DNA from: Thalassia testudinum
Lineage: Eukaryota; Streptophyta; Magnoliopsida; Alismatales; Hydrocharitaceae
Direction of reading: 5' to 3'
Length of the DNA stretch: 64,000 nt
Assembly (NCBI GenBank): GCA_037157565.1
Contig: JAZHRO010000022.1
Location: 5,828,001-5,892,000, forward strand
The position numbers were made by a program, and so were the translations under genes. Below the pieces are notes generated by a model. That model did not search any database, had not been told where the DNA came from, and saw nothing but the letters and a program-made list of their open reading frames with translations. The stretch's first letter is position 1. Every line of letters starts with the position of its first letter. Below, in pieces: positions 45,018-55,535 of this stretch.

Positions 45018-46166
45018 CTAGCTGTGCGGGGTTTGTCCTATAACCAGGTAGATGACATAGTCAGCATACCATGGCATTTTCTTGTCTTGCACGGCTAGGA
45101 TGTGTTCATCAAGGAAGGTATCAGATAGAGGTAGGGAGGGTCCAATGTGGTCTGGATGAAGTCTTGACAGGTGGTCAGCCACCACATTTTTCGATCCGAC
45201 CTTGTCTCGGATTTCTAGGTCAAATTCCTGCAAAAGCAGGATCCATCTGATGAGCCTGGGTTTTGCGTCCTTTTTGGCCAACAGGTGCCGGATGGCTGAA
45301 TGGTCGGTGTAGATAGTCACGTGGGATCCCAGCAAGTATGATCGGAATTTTTCCAGTCCAAAGACTACAGTGAGCAACTCTTTTTCTGTGACCGTATAAT
45401 TACGTTGGGCCTCGTCCAATGTTTTGTTCGCGTAGTAGATCACCACAGGCTTCTTGTCTTGCCTTTGTCCCAGGACAGCGCCTATGGCAAAATCTGATGC
45501 GTCACACATAATCTCAAAATCCTGGGACCAGTCTGGGGGTTGAAGTACAGGTGCGGTGGAGACTAAGTCCCGGAGGGTATGATAAGCCTGGATGCAATCA
45601 GGAGACATGTGGAAAGTGGCGTCGTTGGCTAGAAGGTCGGTCAAGGGTTTGGAAAGTTTGGAAACGTCTTTGATGAACCTTTGGTAGAAGCCAACATGTC
45701 CTAGGAAAGAGCGAATCTGTCGGACCGAACTAGGTGGAGGAAGTTTGGAAATTAAATCAACCTTAGCTCGATCTACCTCGATGCCCCTATGCGAAACGAT
45801 GTGTCCGAGGACAATTCCTTCTTGAACCATAAAATGGCTCTTTTCCCAACTTAACACCAAGTTAACCTCGATACATCGTTTCAGGATTTTCTCCAAGTTG
45901 CTCAAACAATGGTCGAATGAATTCCCGAATACAGAGAAATCATCCATAAAGACCTCCAAGTATTCACCCACCATTTCTGAAAAAATGGCTAGCATGCAAC
46001 GCTGGAAGGTCGCGGGTGCGTTGCATAACCCGAACGGCATTCGACGGAATGCAAACGTGCCATACGGGCAAGTGAATGTGGTCTTTTCCTGATCTTCCGG
46101 AGCAATTGCGACTTGGTTATATCCTGAATATCCATCCAGGAAGCAAAAATACTTCTGCCCTGCCAA
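45018..46166 (-). pseudogene. Element H reverse transcriptase and RNase H
   Basis: It follows the amino-terminal RT part in the same frame after a TAA near 46178-46176. Motifs: [37 protein letters not shown] and the catalytic FMDDFSVFG, then [18 protein letters not shown] and [11 protein letters not shown]. RNase H shows [35 protein letters not shown] and [14 protein letters not shown]. The RT catalytic residues are intact. It ends at a TAG near 45018, then reads on in frame into the integrase. Confidence 0.93.
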
Positions 46167-46178
46167 TCTTTCAAGGAT

Positions 46179-49100
46179 TTAGTCAATGAATGGCAAGGGG
46201 AAGTGGTCCTTCTTAGTGGCTTCATTAAGCTTCCTATAATCAATACACACCCGCCATGCGGTGGTGGTGCGGGTGGGGATGGATTCGCCATGATCATTAG
46301 TGACAACGGTGAGCCCAGCCTTCTTTGGAACCACTTGAGTGGGGCTCACCCAGGGGCTATCAGAGATAGGGTAGATGATGTCGGCGTCGAGCCACTTGAT
46401 AATTTCTTTTTTAACAACCTCCCGCATGTTAGGGTTTAACCGTCTTTGCATCTGGCGGGAAGGTCGGGCCCCGTCTTCCAGGTAAATCTTGTGGGTGCAA
46501 TAGGTCGGGCTAATTCCTCTTAGATCTGAGATGGTCCAACCAATGGCGACCCGATGTTCTGAAAGAGTTGCAGTCAACCTTAGTTCCCGATCCTTGGTTA
46601 GATGGGAATTAATAATCACTGGGAAGGTCTGGCCAGGTCCCAAGAAGACGTACTTGAGATTCTCGGGCAATGGTTTAAGTTCAGGTGTGGGTGGGACCAC
46701 AGTCGATGGGAATGGAAAGGGCGGTAGTTGATCAACATCGATTTCTTCAAATGGTGTCATGTGATGATACTCAGCCTTACAGAGGTCCACAGGTAATGAT
46801 GGTGACGGGTCAGAACTACGGGTTTGGTGGTCTGAGACAGAACTGAGGGTAAGGCATTCCTCGATTAAAGTTTCCACGGGATCATGTTCCTCAATGTAAT
46901 CACAATCAAAAGACTTTGTTGCCCGGAAGATATCCAATTGCATTTTCCTGTCTCCGAAGGCGATTTCCATACATCCCGTGTCGCAATCGATGTTTGCTTT
47001 AGCCGTAGCTAAGAAAGGTCTGCCTAAGATTATGGGTACGTTCTGTAATTTTTCAGGGACTTCCATGTCGAGCACCAAAAAGTAGACTGGGAAATAGAAG
47101 TCCTTGACCCGTACAATCACGTCCTCGACAACCCCCTTCGGGGTTTTCACTGATCTATCCGCCAGCTGGATGGTGATAGGGGTTGGTGCCAGCTCCCCAA
47201 AACCAAATTGGTGGTACAAGGTTGTGGGAATTAGGTTGATAGAAGCACCTAGGTCCAGGAGCGCTCTATCAAATGTCATGTCCCCGATGTTGCAGGAAAT
47301 CAGGGGCGCTCCTGGGTCAGTTCGTTTGAGTGGAAGGTTGCTTGATATCACGGAACTGGCTTGCTCAGAGAGTACAACCTTCCTAGGAGCTTGAGGTCTC
47401 GGCTTACCCTTGGGTGTACAGGCATCCTTTAAGAACTTGGCGTAAGCGGGGATGTGTTTGACAGCTTCTAGAAGCGGAATATTAATCTGTACTTGTTTAA
47501 AAATTTCCATCAGCTCCTCAGTTTCCACAGTATTCTTTTTTCTCTTGATTGTTTCCAAGGCCTCAGGATAGGGTGTCTGAATTGGTTCCATGTCTGGGTC
47601 CTTGGTTGGTGTTTCTTCTAAGTCGGGTAAAGTCTCGGGGAGAGTCGGCCATTTGGGATCCTGGGTTTTGGTGCCGCTTCTCAAGGTCACTGCATTCGCA
47701 GAGGCATTGGGGCCATAGGGTGATCCTTGAGAAGACGAGGATGAAGAAGCGCCAAACCCAGGAGGTGTTTGTGGGGCCGGCTGGACCATATGAGCCTGCC
47801 CGGGGTTGCCTTGGAACCCTTGCGAGTTGGGGCCTCTGTTAATTATGTTTCGCGGGTTTGGTTGTGGTTGGAAAGGTAGAGATCCTTGCTGTTTACAGTC
47901 CAAGAGTTGGCTTAATTGTCCCTTTACCAAGGCCATTTCTTCCTGATGTTTTTGGTTCATGTCAGCCATCATCTTTATTAGGGTGTCCATTTGGTTTTGT
48001 GGGGGAGGGGCTGCCCTATTTTGGTTATATTGGGGTCTAACTGGTGGTCCTTGCTGATAGGGGGGCAAGTGTGGCTGTTGGTTTGGCTTGGGCTGGTTTT
48101 GGAATTGCGGTAGTTTCTGGTTTGTCCAACCAAAGTTGGGGTGATTACGCCAGCCGGTGTTGTAAGTGTTGGAGAAAGGGTCAGGTTTTGCATATCCTTG
48201 GACGGCTTGCACATCTTCTAGAATAGCCGATGTTGATGAAGAAGGAAGGGAGTAATCAAGGGTCGAGGGAGCAAAGGTCCCTCCTTGGAACGTGGTTGGG
48301 GGTTGTTCCAGGTTCAGTTGGGTGAAGGGTTGGACCAGGTCAACATTATGTGCTCCCTTTGCTAGGGTGAAAGTCTGCAAGGGGTTCCTGGTCTGGTTTA
48401 GAAGCTCATCAATCTTCTTGTCCACCAATTCCACTCGATCCAACTTTTTGGCAATGATGTTCATGTCAACCATTCCAGAATTTGCTTGCACCTCATAAAT
48501 CCCGCCATGGGGTTGACTGGACCTGTTAAACTGGTTCATGGAGGCATTGTTGAGCGAATTCTCGCTCATAGACTCAAAGAGCTCAAACACGCTCTCCTCG
48601 TCTTTGTTTAGGAAGTTTCCCCCGCATGAGGCATCGACGAAGTTCCGTAGGTTGCTGTCCAGACCGTGGTAGAAGATCTGGGCCAATTGCCACCTTAGAA
48701 CTTCGTGGTGTGGGCATTTCCTCAAAAGTTCATTGAATCTTTCCCATGCCTCATGAAATTGTTCCCCACCCTGGAGTGTGAAGGTAGTGATAGCTCTTCT
48801 GAGGGCATTGGTCTTTCCTATGGGGAAGAATTTCTTTAAAAATGCATGCCTCAGTTCCTCCCAGGTGGTGATGGGTCTACCTAGGGTTCTAAGCTAATGA
48901 GAAGCCTTGTCTCTTAATGAGAAAGGGAACATCTTGATTAGAACAATGTCAAGGCTAATGTTCTTAGGTTTTACTGTTCTTGCTATGCGGTCGAGATCTT
49001 CTAGGTGCTGAAAGGGGTCTTCATTTGAGCTTCCATGAAAGTGGCTCTGGATTAGACTTAATACATTAGGTTTTAGCTCAAAATCGTCTCCCCCTTCGGG

Positions 49101-49382
49101 GATCCTAAGGTGTGGCTCGACTCTAATGGCAGAAGGGTTATAGAAATCACGGAGGGGTCTTGGCTGGTACTGAAATGGTGGTAAATCAAGTGGTGGTTGT
49201 CCTGGTATGTCATTGAAAGGTGGTGGTTGTTCTTGTGGGTTCTATAACCATTGTATGGCTTGCATGATGGTGTGGATTTGTTGTTGCTGAAGCCGATGGT
49301 TAGCATTGATTTGAGCCTGGATGACAGCCATAGCATCTGGTGGGGGTTGATCTTCAGCCTCATCTACCCTAAGTTTAGCCAT
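46179..49382 (-). pseudogene. Element H gag, protease and RT amino-terminal part
   Basis: Gag starts at ATG 49382-49380 (MAKLRVDEAEDQPPPD) and reads IQAQINANHRLQQQQIH, FPFSLRDKASH, then LKKFFPIGKTNALRRAI, FHEAWERFNELLRKCPHH and FVDASCGGNFLNKDEES. Two TAG stops lie near 49242 and 48895; the second replaces a conserved tryptophan. From 48725 to 46179 the frame is open for 848 codons: a long P/Q/N-rich linker, AVTLRSGTKTQDP, the protease DLGASINLIPTTL with LGRPFLATAKANIDCD, and the RT start up to FPLPFID. No CCHC zinc knuckle is visible, as in G. Confidence 0.92.
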
Positions 49383-49463
49383 GTTTTCAACAGAATTACG
49401 TCGCCTAGATTCCTGCCCCAAAACACACAATTCAGGATGCAGTGAGCGCCTCCCGTGCATACA

Positions 49464-49739
49464 CTAGAGAAGAACAGGAGGGGATGCGGAGGGCGACAGA
49501 TGTGAGAAATGTGCTTCAATCAAGCACGCAAGCCTAATCCTTATGGTGTATTCCTTAGGAGACCTAGAAATCTCACAAAGGGTGATTAAGTCTGTAAGCA
49601 CTGGACTCCCCTTCTCAAGGCTAATCTGGCCAGGTTTATTACGAGGGGATTGCAGGGAAGGTTCTTCCTTTGGCTTGTGCCTCCGGTTCCATAGACCCCA
49701 CAACCACAGTCGTTTGACACTGCCCCGCAGCCTAGTCAC
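49464..49739 (-). CDS. Element H upstream basic ORF
   Basis: Ninety-one codons, with WNRRHKPKEEPSLQSP matching the core of the small ORFs in A, E and K. It is in the same frame as the gag region below it, separated by one TAG (49466-49464). That TAG ends a pyrimidine-rich run (TTCTTCTCTAG) followed by TGTATGC, so it could be a splice acceptor. A has the similar CTTCCAG/TGTATGC at 5119-5105. Whether the peptide is made alone or joined to Gag is unknown. Confidence 0.45.
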   Translation of the reverse strand: MTRLRGSVKRLWLWGLWNRRHKPKEEPSLQSPRNKPGQISLEKGSPVLTDLITLCEISRSPKEYTIRIRLACLIEAHFSHLSPSASPPVLL

Positions 49740-50566
49740 CAGATTCTACCAAGGGAATGAAAGCCAAGTGCCTAGCAGACAAAACCTCACCTTTTGAGAC
49801 TTAACTCAGTCCTGCCTAGGGCACGTCTACTCAGTTTTAAAGGGCTAGGATAGTGCTTGTGCTTAGGGTGATGTGATGAGGCGTTGATTGGGGTGGTGCC
49901 TCTTAATTTTCCACTTTCAAAGTGTGTGCTTCTAGCAAAACATGATTTTCAAGCAAGGATTTGTTAAGATATAGTGTCTTTTAGTGTTTCATCCTTACTT
50001 GAGTACTTTTTAGGGTTGACGTGTCTTAATGTTTTCAAACAAGTTTCAGTGGGCACGTCAATTTCTGCACACAACTTAGTGAAAGTAGATTTCCTTTTAT
50101 TTTGTAGAGGCTCTAAAACCCTAGTGTACTCATCCTGATAATCGTGCAGCTTCTATTAGATGAGTCAATTTTAGGGTTGAGTGGTGCGGCCCAGGTCAAC
50201 TCACGGTGGCTTCGCAAACACCACTCAAGAGAAAAAGAAAAGAACACTCCAAGAATTCGTTCAGAATGTTAGAGTGTACATTTTTTTGTGGGGTGATGTG
50301 TTATGGATGTGGGTCAAGCAATCATACACCACGCCAATTTTTTTCAGTTTTTACAATTTTTTTAGCTTTTTCATGCAAGCAAACAATGAGAGAGAGATTG
50401 CTCACTATCGGTCCTCGAGGCGCCTACTCCCTTGCTACCGTCGTGAAATGCGTCGCTTCGCCGTCCATGCGCCGAATTCCTGCAACCGTCAAGTAAAAAG
50501 GAAAATACGGCATTAGACGATGTGAGAATGAGTGTGGAATGGAGGTGATAAAACAAATCCGTTGCC
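49740..50566 (-). other. Element H leader
   Basis: Noncoding leader between PBS and the basic ORF. It shares short words with A, E and K leaders (for example GAGTAGACGTG and GGGTTTTAGAG types). No other credible frame was seen. Confidence 0.55.
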
Positions 50567-50584
50567 TCCCCGGCAATGGCGCCA
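50567..50584 (-). promoter_or_regulatory. Element H primer-binding site (tRNA-Asp)
   Basis: The plus strand reads TCCCCGGCAATGGCGCCA, one mismatch from the tRNA-Asp 3' end. Confidence 0.93.
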
Positions 50585-50589
50585 AAAAC

Positions 50590-51995
50590 TAACGTGCCTT
50601 CGTGCGTGTGTGTTAAGAGGTGTCGTTATAGTTGCACTTGATACGTCGGTTTTAAAAGAAGTAAACGGAGGTGAGTCCGAGTGTCGATCTCAGGGAGGCA
50701 TGGAAATCGGATTTTGTTTACCACTTATTGTCACGAAAAAGGTGGAGTTTTGCTTGCGAAAGAGACGGTTTTGAAAAGCGAGAGATAGAGAGAGTTTAGG
50801 GTTAGAAAGCTCTTGGTTTTGATCATGCACTTTAAACAGAAATTAAAATGGCAACTAAATGGAAAATAATTTCATTAAACATGCATTCATAGTTCATGGT
50901 TTACAACATTAAATACATGCTTCAACAAAAGTAAATGAAAGCTTAAAAGAGAGAGAGAGAGGTAGAGAGAGAGTGGAGAGAGACGAGGCAGCCACGGCGG
51001 TGGAGGAGGCTCCGTCGGCGGCTCGTCGTCTCCGACGATTACAAGAGTGCCTAAAACTAGGTAGGAAAGGAGTGGAGTAGTTGCAAGTGGGAGAGGATGC
51101 CTTGAATGGTGGTAGAAGGGGGTTTAAATAGAGTTAAGGGCTTCCTAAAAGAAGAATGTGCTTTAGCGACATCCAGAACGTCGCTAAAATCGGTTCCAGA
51201 TACGTCGGTGAAGCCCTCCTGCCGCCGGTTAGCTGCCCGCCCCTCTCTCTCTCCAAGCGCGATCCGTAGACGTTGAACGAGAGCCGTCCGATTGAAGATC
51301 GGACGGCTGAGATCCTCCCGCGCCCGCGCTGAGATCGCGCCTCGGGCGCACGTGCGCACGCGCGTTTCCGCCCGACGTGCGCGCGCGCGTGGGCGCTCGG
51401 GAGCTGTCATCGCGCCGCGTGGCGCGATCCTGGCCGCCCGCTGCTGATCGGGCGGCCCAATTTTGCCGCGCCCTTCGCTCGCGCTTGATTTCCGCTCCGC
51501 GCGATTCGAACGCGCGTCGCTGCGATGCGGGCGTGCGTGCTAGCCGTTGCGCCACGCCCGCGCTTTGTCGCAGCGAGCGCGGGCGAGCGTGCGGATTTTG
51601 GCCATTCGATCGAAGATCAACGGTCGAGATTCGTCCTTGGATGGCTTGAGGGTGTCCGAGCGGTGGGGCCGGGGCGACGTGGCGCTTTCTGGCCCGTTGA
51701 TCTCCAGATCAACGGTCAGAATTTCTTGGGCCCATTGTGGGACCTCCGAATGTCGGATTTGGCCGATCTTGAGTCCGTTGGACTCCGTTCGTCGTTCTGA
51801 ATCCATCCGTGCAGTCCGATTGCTCATCTGAGGCCTGCTTTGACACATGCTTTACACAAATGGCCATTAATGCAGTTTATAAGCAATCTTGGTACTTGAT
51901 GCATGCAATGCTCCTATTCTACTTTATGTTGTGCCTTTTATTCTAAAGATGGGCCATATTCAACCTAATTACTACCCCCTTACGTGGTGTTATGA
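50590..51995 (-). repeat. Element H 5' LTR
   Basis: About 1,406 bp, TAACGTGCC (one change from TGACGTGCC) to GTTATGA. TATA-like at 51131-51123 and TTTAGCGAC / GTCGCTAAA at 51162-51188. The tRNA-like stretch is at 51498-51561. A perfect 11-bp hairpin, AGCCGTCCGAT / ATCGGACGGCT, at 51282-51308 is collapsed in the 3' LTR. Confidence 0.95.
51498..51561 (-). other. tRNA-like A/B-box sequence in H 5' LTR
   Basis: The minus strand has TGGCGCAACGGCTAG and then CGCG-flanked GTTCGAATC, which can form a five-pair T arm with a seven-base loop. The D stem is mostly paired. The acceptor stem is not paired, so it is a tRNA-derived or tRNA-mimicking module, not a tRNA gene. Confidence 0.5.
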
Positions 51996-52000
51996 GCTGT

Positions 52001-52652
52001 TACCACCGACAATTTGCCGGCCATACCACCCTAAACGGTTCATTAGCTAGCCAATTTTCAAAGAAACCGCCGAAAAGTGAGTCAGTGCAAATAGTGTGTA
52101 GATGCTTAGGCTTAAAGTCCCCTCAAATCAGAGGGCGGGTTGATAAGTTGTATACTTATCACCCCAATTTATTGACCAATTTAAAATAGAATTACTTGGT
52201 GAGGACTTGAGACTAAGTTCACATTCGAGTGGACACCCAGCTTAATTAAGCCTGAAGGCCTGAAGAGTCTAAGTGTTTAGATCCTCTCATATCATTTCCT
52301 AAAGTTAATAACACCTAATGCCTAAGTTCTCTTCTCCTAATTCTATTTTTTTTTATCATTTTTAATTTTCATTCTTCTTTTTTTTTAAGAAACTAAAAGA
52401 AATTCTATGGAGTTAACAAAATGATTTCAGGAATTAATTATCCACCCCCCATGCCTAAATGATGCAATGTCCTCATTGTAAAAATAAAGACATGAAAAGG
52501 GTGGAGTAAACAAAATATCACCTGAATTTCGTGACAACCCGATCAGCTCCGCAAAGAGAAGAGAGTATACACACACGCTAAGTTTAATGCCTTCAACTAG
52601 GCATAATATACATACAAAAAAGAAATTAGGAATTCATAAGTATAGCTCAGAA
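52001..52652 (-). other. Element K 3' untranslated block, right of H
   Basis: It continues the second GCTGTTACC motif broken by H, then GATAAGTTGTATACTTATC near 52141-52160, and the box AATGAGGACATTG next to GGCATGGGGGG (minus strand) at 52441-52479. Confidence 0.75.
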
Positions 52653-54302
52653 TCAAAATAAAATACTGATCACAGGACCTACCAGTAGGTGTCCACAAAT
52701 GTTGACTAGATTATGGTATAGACCCATCCCCCAAGGTTGAGTAGTTCTCAAGTTCTGGGTGAAAATCACCCAAAATTGAAGATTGTTGAGCTTGCGGGGC
52801 CAGGCCTGTGGTTTTGTAGTATGCAACCCAAGACCAAAGTGTCGGACAATGGGTAGAGATGGTTCAATAGATTCGAATGTCCTTTTAGATTTCAACTCAA
52901 AAAGGTAATCAATGATTCTGAGCTTGGTTGCATCTCAAAGATATCATAAGGGTCTTGGTAAAAGGTTGATGATTTTAGGTTAATAGGAACCCTTAGATCC
53001 AAAATTGTGTTTCCCTCTCACTTAGCCTTCCAAATTTTCATTGCCAAATTCTTATCCTCTAAAATCAATATTTCTGAGACCTCCAAATCAATGTACACCC
53101 CATCTAAAGTACCCAAGTCCAACATTTGTGGCTGAATCAGGATTGACTTTGGTATAATGATTTCCAAATCAAAATCAATCCCTTTAAGGTGTGGCTGAGA
53201 AATGGGGCTACTGATTGAATCTTCTAGTAAATGAGGATTCGAATCCTCCAAGTTAGCCCCAATCGAATCCAAATCTTCAATAATTGGGCTATCAAATGGT
53301 TTGTCATACTCCTCGAGCCTATTTGCCTCACTAAAATCGTTCTCCTTAACTTCAAGTGAGACATCACTCAGAGATTCCTCACCCTTAGAATTAAAGAATT
53401 CTTTATCCTTATTATATGTCTCAAAATCATGTCATTTCATGGTCTTCAGAGACATATTTTTGGTCATTCCCTGGCTCGGGGATCTCGAGTGAAGCAATTG
53501 AGTCATCCTCAATCGGTTGCTCTAGACCAACCTGGTCATCTCCAGTCTCAGAAAATGTAACCCCCCCGACAGTCACTTGAGCAGGTTCAGACATTGGCTC
53601 TCCTAAAGGGGGTTTATCTAGAGAATCATCTCAGGATTGGACTAGGACAACCACAAATTTCATCTCAACCTCGACAATTTCCCAAGTAGAAACTCACCCA
53701 GGCCCCTATCCCTAACATGTTGGAGCAAATCCAATAAAGAGCTATTTAGCTCGTCAATCATTTTATCATTGGCTCCAATGCTTCAGTGCATGGTATTGGC
53801 TGAGCTTCTAAAGATTTAATGGTGTTCCTCAAGTTAGCCAACACCTTGTCTTGGACCTAATTCACCTAAATCGAATGGTTTGGTTTAGGTTTGGGTGGGC
53901 TTGGGTTAAATCTAGGGGAGTCAAGATATCGAGGTTCTCAGGTCCCTCCATGATAGTAGGTTGTCCTGGGTTGTTCAAAGAATGAAAGTGACCTATATTC
54001 AGTGGAATACTGGGGAGGGTAGATGTTATAATAACATATCCTTCATGATTGTAGATCGGGTTGGTTTGATCATCAAAGGATGGAGATCTATAATCATTAT
54101 AGCTCTGGGAAGGATAGTAATCATAGTCTTGTTGTCCAAGGTTAGGCCTTGGACACTGAGTCCTGGTATCTTATCCCCAATCAAAGTTATCCCAGCTAGT
54201 GGATGGGTAATTATAAGTTGAGTTGGGATAGTAATCATCTTGGATATAAGTGGTGGTAGGAGGGTAGGATGGGAAATGAGTGTAGGATGTGGAAGGATAC
54301 AT
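52653..54302 (-). pseudogene. Element K ORF-X: acidic protein of unknown function, broken
   Basis: It starts MYPSTSYTHFPSYPP at 54302 and matches E from the start: SWDNFDWG against SWDNSDWG, YYPSQSYNDYRSPSFD against FYPSQSHIDYRSSPFH, GEPMSEPAQ, FDSPIIEDLDSIGA against FDSPIIEETDLIGA, PKSILIQ, and the ending FWVIFTQNLRTTQPWGMGLY then HNLVNICGHLL. Many stops and shifts break it; the longest open parts are 53018-53272 and 52653-52895. Conservation of words across frames in both copies shows the ancestor coded for protein. The function is unknown. Confidence 0.6.
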
Positions 54303-54390
54303 GGTAGAATAGGAGGGGAAATTAGAAGAAAGAAAGGAGCCCTACAATACAAGCAATCAACCCTGTCCTTAGGTAGGTTAGCCTAAAGAT

Positions 54391-54534
54391 CTACAGACTC
54401 CCAGGACCCGTCTTGAGATTATAACCGATTTGGTCTACTTTTATTCGGTCAATCCAACCAGTTAGAAGGAGGGGCTGGGGAGAAGGTTCTTCCTTTGGCT
54501 TGCACCTGCGGTTCCTAGTGTAACCCCTAGACAT
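54391..54534 (-). CDS. Element K small conserved basic ORF
   Basis: Forty-seven codons, ATG 54534-54532 to TAG 54393-54391, with the core GYTRNRRCKPKEEPSPQ. Downstream at 54346-54365 the minus strand reads TTGATTGCTTGTATTGTAG, the counterpart of E's candidate splice acceptor TTGATTGCTTATATTGCAG. The donor-like ACAGGT of E is ACGGGT here. Confidence 0.5.
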   Translation of the reverse strand: MSRGYTRNRRCKPKEEPSPQPLLLTGWIDRIKVDQIGYNLKTGPGSL

Positions 54535-55514
54535 GGTTGTTTGATGCTATTCCTTAAGCTAGACATCAGATGGACTAGTAGAAGGAGATTAATCAAAAAA
54601 ATCTTAGTCTGAGCCCCGGAGAGCATATCAATCCTTAAGGCCAATGTCTACTCAGTTTTAATTAGGCTTGGGATGATTGTGCTCTTGGAATGTGATGGGC
54701 CCTTTAGATTGTTGTGCCATTAATGATCAATTCAAATGTGTGTGCATGCATAACCAGGGTTTGCAAGCAAGGTTATTTGATGATGTATCTTTTAGGGTTT
54801 AATCTTTAGGTTTATTCAATCAGGTTTAGTAGAACACTTCAACTTTTGAAAGTGATGGTGTAGATATATTCCTTTTAAAATCAGAAAGAAAATGTGGAGT
54901 GCCTGGTTCAGTCCTAAAAATCAACCCTAAGTGGCAAGCTACTTGATGAATCAATTTTAATTTGAGTGGTGCAGCCCAAACAACTCAATCAATTGGCTTA
55001 TTGCACCACTTAGTTAAGGCACACAAAAAGTCTTAACCTAGTCAAATTTTCTACTCACTTATTGGTGTGTTGAGTTAGGGTGTATCGGATCCACATGTCA
55101 AATTCCGGTTAAGTGGTAGAATCAATGTGAAGTGGTGCGCCTTAAGGTGAGAAGTTGTGGGTGCTGACTATGTAGCTTTCAGTTAAATCCCACAAGAGAA
55201 GAGTATTTTTTTTTTTTAATATATGCAGGTGGGTAAGGTGAGGCAAAGTGACAATCAAACAATCAGATCTACCCTAGGGTTTATAAATGCACCTAGGTTG
55301 ATTTGAGTTTGAGTTATTAGTGTGGCGCAATGGAAACTAGGGTGGGGATGGTAGGGGATAAACTTACAAATGTCTCTACCCGCACTTTACTCCAATCTAC
55401 CGCCTTCGGCCCCTCGATCGGGTTCCTGCAAGACAATAAATCCAAGAAAAAAGATATGTTAGAAAAATATGTAAGTAATGTGGGAAAACATGAGAAAAAC
55501 CAAAGAGCGTTGCC
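54535..55514 (-). other. Element K leader
   Basis: Noncoding leader matching those of A and E by long shared words. No credible frame was seen. Confidence 0.65.
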
Positions 55515-55532
55515 TCTCCAGCAATGGCTCCA
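55515..55532 (-). promoter_or_regulatory. Element K primer-binding site (tRNA-Asp, eroded)
   Basis: The plus strand reads TCTCCAGCAATGGCTCCA, four mismatches from the tRNA-Asp 3' end, three of them C-to-T or G-to-A changes. Confidence 0.8.
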
Positions 55533-55535
55533 AAA

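Larger units (their letters stand above)
41036..51995 (-). mobile_element. Element H: full-length Athila-type retrotransposon, perfect TSD GCTGT
   Basis: Minus-strand element of about 11 kb: 5' LTR 50590-51995, PBS 50567-50584, leader, gag-pol 43793-49382, 3' untranslated block, PPT 42430-42455 and 3' LTR 41036-42429. GCTGT flanks it at 41031-41035 and 51996-52000 inside K. The two LTRs are very similar over long stretches, so it is younger than K. The coding region has five stops and one frameshift, so this copy is not autonomous now. It has no env-like frame. It shares untranslated and LTR features with E, K, A and D. Confidence 0.95.

Noticed and set aside
44465..45098. Plus-strand frames of 108 and 81 codons inside H
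   Set aside because: They are antisense to the integrase and RNase H frames.
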